Below, piece after piece: positions 6,152 to 13,406 of a DNA stretch of 13,406 nucleotides. The notes beneath the pieces were generated by a model. The model ran no database searches. It was not told where the DNA came from and saw only the letters and a program-made list of their open reading frames with translations. This stretch comes from an uncultured Clostridia bacterium (GTDB lineage Bacteria; Bacillota; Clostridia; HGM11327). Position 1 is the stretch's first letter. Each line of letters opens with the position of its first letter. The stretch lies in assembly GCA_905210525.1 (NCBI GenBank), contig CAJLXE010000023.1, positions 1 through 13,406 of the forward strand. Reading direction: 5' to 3'. The position numbers and the translations under genes were made by a program.

Positions 6152-7456
6152 TTACTCTTTAACAGGAGCATCGACATAAACCGCATTATTTTTAAGCAGA
6201 TCTATTGTCTTTGCCGAAACAATTCTGCCCTTTACGTATGAATTGTCGTGAGCAAACATTTCTTTTACTTTATCGAGTTCAAGCTTTGCTTCATCCGCAA
6301 GCTTTGCGTATTCCGCTTCAATTTCCTCGTCCGTTGCCTCAACAGCCTCTTCCACTGCTATTTTTTCGAGCACGAGCTGAGCCTTAACGGTTTTTGCCGC
6401 CTCATCCTTGTACTGCTCACGGATTTTATCCATTGTTGTACCCATGTACTGCAAATACTGCTCGAAAGAAATTCCCATGCTCTGTATGCGGTAACCCATG
6501 TCTTCAACCATGTTGTCTATCTGTGTTTCGATCATGCCGTTGGGGATATCAATCTGTGTGCCTTCCGCAATCTTATCGATAAGCGCATTTTCCATTTCTC
6601 TCTCTGCACGCTTTTCCGCAGCCTCGTTAAGACGCTTCTCAACGCTTGCCTTATACTCTGCAAATGTTTCAAACTCGCTTACGTCCTTGGCGAACTCATC
6701 GTCAAGCTCGGGCATTTCTTTATACTGTATTTCGTTTACTTTTACCGCAAAAACAGCATCCTTACCCTTAAGCTCTTCGCTGTGGTAATCCTCGGGGAAT
6801 TTTACGTTAATATCCTTTTCTTCGCCTGTCTTCATTCCTACCATCTGCTCTTCAAAGCCCGGAATAAATGTATGCGAACCGAGAACTATCGAATAATTAT
6901 CGGCAGCGCCGCCTTCAAAAGCTTCGCCGTTTACTGTGCCCTTATAATTTATGTTAAGTCTGTCGCCGTCTTTAGCCGCATAATCAGCTTCTGCGTCTAT
7001 CCAACGCGAATTGCGGTTTCTTACCGCTTCTATATCCGCATTGATATCGTCTTCCGTAACAGGGTAAGACTTCTTTTCAACCTCTATGCCCTTATACTGA
7101 CCGAGTTCAAATTCAGGCTTAACAAAAACTTCGGCTGTGAAAACGAAATCCTGACCGCCTGCCATATTTACTATATCAACATCAGGTCTGTCAACGGGAT
7201 AAATGCCCTCATTTTTAACAGCCTCTTCGTATGCTTTCGGCACTGCGTCATTGAACGCTTCCTCATAAAAAATGCTTTCGCCGTATGTTCTCTCAATAAC
7301 TTTTCTGGGAGCCTTGCCCGGGCGGAAACCGTGTATATTTATTTTGCCCTTCATTTTGTTATACGCGGTATTCATTGATTTTTCAAAAGCTTCCGCGTCA
7401 ACAGTAATCTCCATCTTCACTTTATTTGTGCCGATTTTTTCCGTTACAACCTTCAC
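6152..7456 (-). CDS. tig: Trigger factor (ribosome-associated chaperone and prolyl isomerase)
   Basis: Trigger factor binds ribosomal protein L23 at the exit tunnel and shields nascent chains. The 434-residue product has all three parts: the ribosome-binding domain with GFRPGKAPRKVIE (from residue 43), an FKBP-type isomerase domain (roughly 150-245) with GDRLNINYKGTVNGEAFEGG and FIPGFEEQMVGMKTGE, and the long helical C-terminal chaperone arm. The start codon is GTG at 7456-7454, supported by AGGAGG eight bases upstream and by the conserved N-terminus MKVVTEKIG. It has its own promoter about 100 bases upstream, with a stem-loop at the predicted mRNA 5' end. Downstream on the same strand, beyond 299 bases, are clpP and clpX, the standard order in Firmicutes. 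Confidence 0.97.
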   Translation of the reverse strand: MKVVTEKIGTNKVKMEITVDAEAFEKSMNTAYNKMKGKINIHGFRPGKAPRKVIERTYGESIFYEEAFNDAVPKAYEEAVKNEGIYPVDRPDVDIVNMAGGQDFVFTAEVFVKPEFELGQYKGIEVEKKSYPVTEDDINADIEAVRNRNSRWIDAEADYAAKDGDRLNINYKGTVNGEAFEGGAADNYSIVLGSHTFIPGFEEQMVGMKTGEEKDINVKFPEDYHSEELKGKDAVFAVKVNEIQYKEMPELDDEFAKDVSEFETFAEYKASVEKRLNEAAEKRAEREMENALIDKIAEGTQIDIPNGMIETQIDNMVEDMGYRIQSMGISFEQYLQYMGTTMDKIREQYKDEAAKTVKAQLVLEKIAVEEAVEATDEEIEAEYAKLADEAKLELDKVKEMFAHDNSYVKGRIVSAKTIDLLKNNAVYVDAPVKE

Positions 7457-7524
7457 TTATCTTTCCTCCTGATAAAGGTAATCATATTTATGTAAATAAA
7501 TTTTTTACCAAAGCAATTAACTTC

Positions 7525-7552
7525 CGTGGTAAAACCTGCCTTATTTACCACG
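7525..7552 (-). promoter_or_regulatory. Stem-loop or operator at the 5' end of the tig transcript
   Basis: A perfect 9-bp inverted repeat, CGTGGTAAA (7525-7533) and TTTACCACG (7544-7552), encloses 10 bases. The tig -10 box ends at 7561, so transcription should start at about 7553, placing the stem at the very 5' end of the mRNA. It could stabilise the transcript or be a repressor site on DNA. No T-run follows, so it is not a terminator. Confidence 0.55.
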
Positions 7553-7560
7553 TACAAGTA

Positions 7561-7589
7561 ATTATACCAATTTTTTTGTTTTTTAGCAA
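7561..7589 (-). promoter_or_regulatory. tig promoter
   Basis: On the minus strand TTGCTA (7589-7584) and a perfect TATAAT (7566-7561) are separated by 17 bases. The leader to the GTG start would be about 97 bases and contains the inverted repeat at 7525-7552. The region between the pseudouridine synthase gene and tig holds nothing else apart from a repeated motif at 7633-7659. Confidence 0.75.
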
Positions 7590-7632
7590 TACCCTTTATT
7601 GAATTTTTTAATAAAAATCCGAATATTTTATG

Positions 7633-7659
7633 CAAAATACGTCCGTTTGCCGAAAAAAT
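7633..7659. repeat. Intergenic motif, copy 2 of 2
   Basis: This contains TCCGTTTGCCG (7642-7652), preceded by CAAAATACG and followed by AAAAAAT, closely matching the copy at 6096-6121. GTTTGC and the GCAAAC at 7664-7669 can also pair as a 6-bp stem here; the other copy does not keep that partner. Confidence 0.4.
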
Positions 7660-7681
7660 ACCGCAAACATGACATAAAAAA

Positions 7682-8392
7682 TCATTTTCCGGACGAATAA
7701 TGCATCAGGTAATTGACTTCATCCTTTGTAAGGTAGCGCCATTTTCCTTTTTCAAGACGCGTATCGCGCAGTTCGCCTATTGCCGTGCGTCTGAGATACA
7801 GCACCTTACCGCCGACAGCTTCAAACATTCTTCTTACCTGACGTTTTTTGCCTTCTCTTATTTTAACCGAAAATTTATTTGCGTCTTTTCTTATTACCGT
7901 TGCCGGGGATGTCACAAATCCGTCCTCTATCTGCACTCCGCGTCTCAACATATCAAGCGCTTCCTCGTCAACGGGCTCAGCCGTGCGTACAAAATATGTC
8001 TTTTCACATTCGTATCGCGGATGCATAAGATGATTTGCAAATTCTCCGTCATTCGTAAGAATCAGCAGTCCCTCGGTATTAAGATCAAGTCTGCCTACCG
8101 GGAAAACTCTTTCCGGCACATCCACAAGGTCAAGTACCGTCGGTCTGCCGTGATCGTCCGAGGCTGTGGTAACATATCCCTTTGGCTTGCTCAAAAGAAT
8201 ATACACCTTCTTTTCTTCCGGAAAAATCGGTCGGCCGTCAAGCGTCACCTCATCGTATCCCTCATCCACCGACACGCCCATTTCCGTAACCGTAACACCG
8301 TTTACCGAAACCCTGCCTGCCGCTATCATTTCTTCCGCCGCACGTCTTGACGCCGCGCCGCAGCTCGCTATATATTTTTGCAGTCTCATCAT
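7682..8392 (-). CDS. Pseudouridine synthase, RsuA/RluB/RluE/RluF family
   Basis: The enzyme isomerises a uridine in rRNA to pseudouridine, most likely in 23S rRNA if RluB-like. The 236 residues comprise an N-terminal S4 RNA-binding domain (LQKYIASCGAASRRAAEEMI and GRVSVNGVTV, residues 4-35) and the catalytic domain. GRLDLNTEGLLILTNDG contains the catalytic aspartate D103, and EGKKRQVRRMFEAVGG is the conserved C-terminal motif. The ATG at 8392 overlaps the dnaJ stop as ATGA, and a second ATG follows at once (8389); the ribosome site is poor, so translation is probably coupled to dnaJ. RluB-type genes in Clostridia more often sit near scpB, so a dnaJ-linked copy is less usual. Which member of the family it is cannot be settled from sequence by eye. 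Confidence 0.93.
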   Translation of the reverse strand: MMRLQKYIASCGAASRRAAEEMIAAGRVSVNGVTVTEMGVSVDEGYDEVTLDGRPIFPEEKKVYILLSKPKGYVTTASDDHGRPTVLDLVDVPERVFPVGRLDLNTEGLLILTNDGEFANHLMHPRYECEKTYFVRTAEPVDEEALDMLRRGVQIEDGFVTSPATVIRKDANKFSVKIREGKKRQVRRMFEAVGGKVLYLRRTAIGELRDTRLEKGKWRYLTKDEVNYLMHYSSGK

Positions 8393-9534
8393 TTTTGTTG
8401 CTCTTTATCTTTTTTAAGCGACTCAATAAAACGTTTTATATTGCTTCTGTGCTCTTTTATTCTGGTGTACAGATTATCTTCCCCTGAAATCTCTTCAAAT
8501 TTCTGAAGCGCTTCCTTTTGTTTTTTATTCAGTTTTGACGGTGTTTCCACAATTACCGTAACAAACAAATCGCCTCTCTGGGTACTGTGAAGTCGTGTTA
8601 CGCCCTGATTTTTAATTCTTATTACGGTTCCGGACTGTATTCCCTCGGTGAGCTTATACTTCATTGTGCCGTCAAGGGTAGGAATATCTATCTCTCTGCC
8701 GAGCGCCGCGTCAACAAACGTTACGGGTACGTCGCAGTAAAGATTGTACTCCTCTCTTGTGAATATGCTGTGTTTTTTCACATAAACAGCTATGTACAGG
8801 TCGCCGTTAGGTCCGCCGTTTTCGCCCGGATTGCCCTCGCCTCTTAGCGGTATTGCCTGGTTATCATCTATACCGGCGGGAATAGTAACGTTTATTTTAC
8901 GTTTTACCCTGTTTACTTTTGCTCCCGAGCACTTTGGACACGGCTGTTCGTATATCTTTCCTGTGCCACGGCACTTATCGCACTGCCTTGCCCTAACCGT
9001 TCTGCCGAAAATTCCGTTTACGGTTTCTCTTATTTCACCCGTACCCGAGCAGGTCGGACACGTTTTGGGTTCGGTACCGGGTTTACCGCCCGTACCTCCG
9101 CATTCCGCACATTTCTCGTTTCTTATGACCTCAACAGTCTTTTTGCATCCGAATACAGCCTCTTCAAAAGTAATATTTAAATCGTACTGCACATCGCTTC
9201 CGCGTCTGGGGCCGTTTGCACTGCGTCTTGCGCCGCCCGAAAAGCCTCCCGAAAATACGCTTTCAAATATATCCTCAAATCCTCCGAAGCCCGAAAAGCC
9301 TCCCGAAAATACGTTGCCGTCGGCAGAGCCGTATGTATCGTAATTGTTTCTTTTTTCCGCGTCGCCGAGTACGCTGTACGCTTCGTTTATTTCTTTGAAT
9401 TTCTCTTCCGATTCCGCCGAATGTCCGTTAAGATCCGGATGATATTTTTTTGCAAGATTTCTGTATGCCTTTTTTATTTCATCGGCAGAAACTGTTTTTT
9501 CAACGCCGAGTACCGCGTAATAATCCTTACTCAA
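8389..9534 (-). CDS. dnaJ: Chaperone protein DnaJ (Hsp40)
   Basis: DnaJ delivers unfolded substrates to DnaK and stimulates its ATPase. The 381-residue product has the J domain with HPD in KKYHPDLNG (residues ~31-39), a short Gly/Phe region, four zinc-binding repeats (CAECGGTGG, CPTCSGTGE, CDKCRGTGK and CPKCSGAK), and the C-terminal substrate domains. The fourth repeat lacks the final glycine. The start is TTG at 9534-9532, supported by CGGAGGG eight bases upstream and by the conserved MSKDYYAVLGV. A promoter lies 80-108 bases upstream of the start codon, downstream of the dnaK stem-loop, so dnaJ can be expressed apart from hrcA-grpE-dnaK. The Gly/Phe region is partly built from a perfect 25-bp direct repeat. 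The C-terminal tail is rich in lysine. Confidence 0.97.
   Translation of the reverse strand: MSKDYYAVLGVEKTVSADEIKKAYRNLAKKYHPDLNGHSAESEEKFKEINEAYSVLGDAEKRNNYDTYGSADGNVFSGGFSGFGGFEDIFESVFSGGFSGGARRSANGPRRGSDVQYDLNITFEEAVFGCKKTVEVIRNEKCAECGGTGGKPGTEPKTCPTCSGTGEIRETVNGIFGRTVRARQCDKCRGTGKIYEQPCPKCSGAKVNRVKRKINVTIPAGIDDNQAIPLRGEGNPGENGGPNGDLYIAVYVKKHSIFTREEYNLYCDVPVTFVDAALGREIDIPTLDGTMKYKLTEGIQSGTVIRIKNQGVTRLHSTQRGDLFVTVIVETPSKLNKKQKEALQKFEEISGEDNLYTRIKEHRSNIKRFIESLKKDKEQQK
9235..9313 (-). repeat. 25-bp perfect direct repeat inside the dnaJ Gly/Phe region
   Basis: Bases 9235-9259 and 9289-9313 are identical over 25 positions with a 54-base period (a multiple of three). Each copy encodes VFSGGFSG plus a flanking codon on the minus strand. 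The identity extends through third codon positions, which points to recent duplication or conversion and not merely similar residues. Confidence 0.8.
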
Positions 9535-9567
9535 GAGAAGTTCCCTCCGCTCAATATTTAAATATTT

Positions 9568-9597
9568 GGAATACAGCCTTTTTCAAAGCTCCATTCC
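9568..9597 (-). promoter_or_regulatory. Stem-loop in the dnaJ 5' leader
   Basis: GGAAT (9568-9572) pairs with ATTCC (9593-9597), and inside it AGCCTTT (9575-9581) pairs with AAAGCT (9585-9590), with a one-base bulge. A 14-bp A/T palindrome, AATATTTAAATATT (9553-9566), lies between this stem and the dnaJ ribosome site. The ribosome site itself (CCCTCC on plus, 9543-9548) is not in the stem. A role in mRNA stability or translation is possible but unproven. Confidence 0.4.
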
Positions 9598-9613
9598 GAA
9601 TACATACCGTGAT

Positions 9614-9642
9614 ATTATACTAAATATCATCAAAAAATGCAA
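9614..9642 (-). promoter_or_regulatory. dnaJ promoter, without CIRCE
   Basis: On the minus strand TTGCAT (9642-9637) and a perfect TATAAT (9619-9614) have a 17-base spacer. Transcription would start near 9607, leaving a leader of about 70 bases. No CIRCE-like TTAGCACTC/GAGTGCTAA repeat is present nearby, so this promoter should not respond directly to HrcA. Confidence 0.75.
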
Positions 9643-9670
9643 TACCTGAAAACAAAGCAGACCGCACAGA

Positions 9671-9698
9671 ATCGGGGCGCTTTGCATAACGCCCCGAT
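9671..9698 (-). terminator. Stem-loop after dnaK, partial terminator or 3' stabiliser
   Basis: A perfect 9-bp stem, ATCGGGGCG (9671-9679) and CGCCCCGAT (9690-9698), encloses a 10-base loop, 52 bases past the dnaK stop. On the minus strand the stem is followed by TCTGTGCGG and not by a T-run, so it does not look like a strong intrinsic terminator. Its position just before the dnaJ promoter fits attenuation, RNA processing or 3'-end protection of the dnaK message. Confidence 0.55.
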
Positions 9699-9750
9699 AA
9701 AGTACGGCAATTAAATCAGCTCTGTATTGTTTTATATCGCGCTGCGAACA

Positions 9751-12175
<2,425 letters not shown>

Positions 12176-12190
12176 TCAGTAACGCCCCTT

Positions 12191-13252
12191 TCACTGCTTA
12201 TTTTCTTCCTGCCCGGGACGTCCTTCGTCCAAAGCGATCAGATGCTGTGTAAGCTTATCAACAACGTTATCAATAAGCGATACAACCTTAGGATAATTCA
12301 TTCGTTTGGGTCCTATTATTCCCACCGAACCGTATACCTTTTTGTTTACGCAATATGTCGCCGTTATAACGCTGAAGCTCTTCATTTCGTCTATAGGATT
12401 TTCTTCTCCTATATGAATACTTACACCCTCCTCGGCGGTTCCGTCCGCAAGATCGAACATAAGCTCCTTTTTCTTCATAAGTGAGAAAAATTCTTTTGCC
12501 TTCACAATGTCGCTGTATTCCGGTATATCAAGTATATTGTTCAAGCCCTCCATATATACCTTACGTTTGCTTTGCACATCCACCGTTTCGGAAATCGCGT
12601 CCACAAGACTGTTGAAAAACTCTTTGTCTTTTGCGAACCCGTCCTTTACCGAATCATAAACGGTGTCGTTGAAATTATTCAAACGTCTGCCCCTGAAATA
12701 ATAATTCAGCTTTTCCGAAATCTTATCCAGATAGCTCTCGTCCATATCGTAAGGCTTCCTTATGAGGAGATCCTTTACTATGCCTGTATCCGTAACAACG
12801 ACAAGCAAAACAAAATTCTCGTCGACCGGAATAAGCTTGATGTTTTTTATAACAACGTTGTCGAGCCTCGGACCTACCGCTATTGCGGTATAATTTGAAA
12901 TATCGGAAAGTGTTTTTGCCGTAAGCATCAGCAGATCCTCAAGCTGTGACGACTTTTTTTCGTACACATCCTTTATATAGTTTGCCTCGTCCTGCGACAA
13001 AGCGTTGACCTGCATGAGTTTATCGACATAAAATCTGTACGCCTTATCCGACGGGATTCTGCCGGACGACGTATGCAGTTGTCTGAGGAATCCCATTTCC
13101 TCAAGATCCGCCATTTCGTTTCTTATTGTTGCCGAACTCAGTTCATTGTTATATTTTTTTGCTATCGTTCTGGAGCCGATAGGTTCGGCTGTAACGATAT
13201 AATCATCTATTATGGTTCTTAAAATCGCCAGCTTACGGTCTCCTAACAGCAT
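12191..13252 (-). CDS. hrcA: Heat-inducible transcription repressor HrcA
   Basis: HrcA binds CIRCE and represses the dnaK operon; its folding is known to depend on chaperonin, which makes repression heat-sensitive. The N-terminal winged helix (SSATIRNEMADLEEMGFL, then SGRIPSDKAYRFYVD) is clear, and the C-terminal part with IHIGEENP and GSVGIIGPKRMNYPKVV is typical. The start is ATG 13252-13250 (MLLGDRKLAILRTIIDDYIV), because AGGTGG lies eight bases upstream; GTG codons at 13264-13259 fall inside that ribosome site. The product is 353 residues, normal for the family. The gene opens the operon and lies just after a CIRCE element, so it represses its own synthesis. groESL is not in this window. 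Confidence 0.98.
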   Translation of the reverse strand: MLLGDRKLAILRTIIDDYIVTAEPIGSRTIAKKYNNELSSATIRNEMADLEEMGFLRQLHTSSGRIPSDKAYRFYVDKLMQVNALSQDEANYIKDVYEKKSSQLEDLLMLTAKTLSDISNYTAIAVGPRLDNVVIKNIKLIPVDENFVLLVVVTDTGIVKDLLIRKPYDMDESYLDKISEKLNYYFRGRRLNNFNDTVYDSVKDGFAKDKEFFNSLVDAISETVDVQSKRKVYMEGLNNILDIPEYSDIVKAKEFFSLMKKKELMFDLADGTAEEGVSIHIGEENPIDEMKSFSVITATYCVNKKVYGSVGIIGPKRMNYPKVVSLIDNVVDKLTQHLIALDEGRPGQEENKQ

Positions 13253-13270
13253 ACTTAACACCACCTTTTG

Positions 13271-13297
13271 TTAGCACTCTCACTCGTTGAGTGCTAA
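13271..13297. promoter_or_regulatory. CIRCE operator (HrcA binding site)
   Basis: TTAGCACTC (13271-13279), nine bases, then GAGTGCTAA (13289-13297): a perfect match to the CIRCE consensus. It lies between the hrcA promoter and the hrcA ribosome site, at the expected transcription start, where HrcA binding would block initiation. In the leader RNA it can also form a stem. Confidence 0.98.
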
Positions 13298-13305
13298 CTG
13301 TCTAT

Positions 13306-13363
13306 ATTGTATCACTATTTCTGTAAATGTCAATACCTTTTTTAAAATTTTTTAAAAATTTTT
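13306..13363 (-). promoter_or_regulatory. hrcA-grpE-dnaK promoter with A/T-rich UP-like element
   Basis: On the minus strand TTGACA (13333-13328) and TACAAT (13311-13306) are separated by 16 bases. Transcription should start near 13299, next to CIRCE. Directly upstream lies a 26-base run of only A and T (13338-13363) with phased A and T tracts, in the position of an UP element. This is a strong housekeeping promoter controlled by repression. Confidence 0.85.
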
Positions 13364-13372
13364 CTGCGTTGT

Positions 13373-13392
13373 CAAATGATATGAACCATTTG
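13373..13392. repeat. Short inverted repeat at the right edge
   Basis: CAAATG (13373-13378) and CATTTG (13387-13392) form a 6-bp inverted repeat around 8 bases. No T-run follows on either strand within a few bases. Its role is unknown; it may belong to the end of an upstream gene or to a promoter outside the window. Confidence 0.35.
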
Positions 13393-13406
13393 GAGAAAAT
13401 CATGCC

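Noticed and set aside
6248..7378. Long plus-strand open frame of 376 codons opposite tig
   Set aside because: It is the antisense of trigger factor, whose three domains and GTG start with ribosome site are clear; the antisense translation is rich in F, Y, C and R and has no recognisable domain.
13402..13406. ATG with an upstream GGAG at the right edge as the start of a plus-strand gene
   Set aside because: Only two codons are visible, and no promoter can be separated from the hrcA control region, so it cannot be supported.

Overview
The window looks like chromosomal DNA from a low-to-medium GC Firmicute of the class Clostridia, probably a gut anaerobe. The main evidence is an HrcA/CIRCE-controlled hrcA-grpE-dnaK operon, a Gram-positive-length DnaK (607 residues), the tig-clpP-clpX order, strong Shine-Dalgarno sites, and a TetR regulator of a kind I recall as common in gut Clostridia. 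From position 789 to the right edge nearly every gene lies on the minus strand, so the natural reading direction is right to left.

Right to left: a strong promoter with an A/T-only upstream tract and a perfect CIRCE operator (13271-13363) drives hrcA, grpE and dnaK. A GC-rich stem-loop follows dnaK. dnaJ then has its own promoter without CIRCE, starts at TTG, and overlaps by ATGA with a 23S-type pseudouridine synthase gene. Next come tig (own promoter, GTG start, stem-loop at the predicted 5' end of its mRNA), a 299-base region, clpP and clpX, closed by a clear intrinsic terminator (3850-3893). Together these genes cover folding at the ribosome (trigger factor), refolding (DnaK/DnaJ/GrpE), control by HrcA, and degradation (ClpXP).

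Positions 1116-3747 hold a separate regulated unit: a consensus promoter (TTGACA, 17-base spacer, TATAAT) followed directly by a 44-bp nested palindrome, then a TetR regulator, an unrecognised 382-residue protein, a 56-residue two-helix membrane protein, a DUF2087 protein and a 70-residue small protein. The first four are tightly packed or overlapping. Its function is unknown, and it is the best candidate here for an undescribed system.

The left 0.8 kb is different. A GC-richer plus-strand gene, resembling the region before the VWA domain of NorD/CobT-like proteins, runs in from the left edge and loses its similarity at about 772-789. Exactly there, the 5' part of a minus-strand cupin gene also stops. 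That cupin fragment appears frameshifted by one missing A. Two unrelated genes cut at one short A/T-rich overlap point to a rearrangement or a chimeric assembly joint. No tRNA, rRNA, CRISPR array or transposase was seen.
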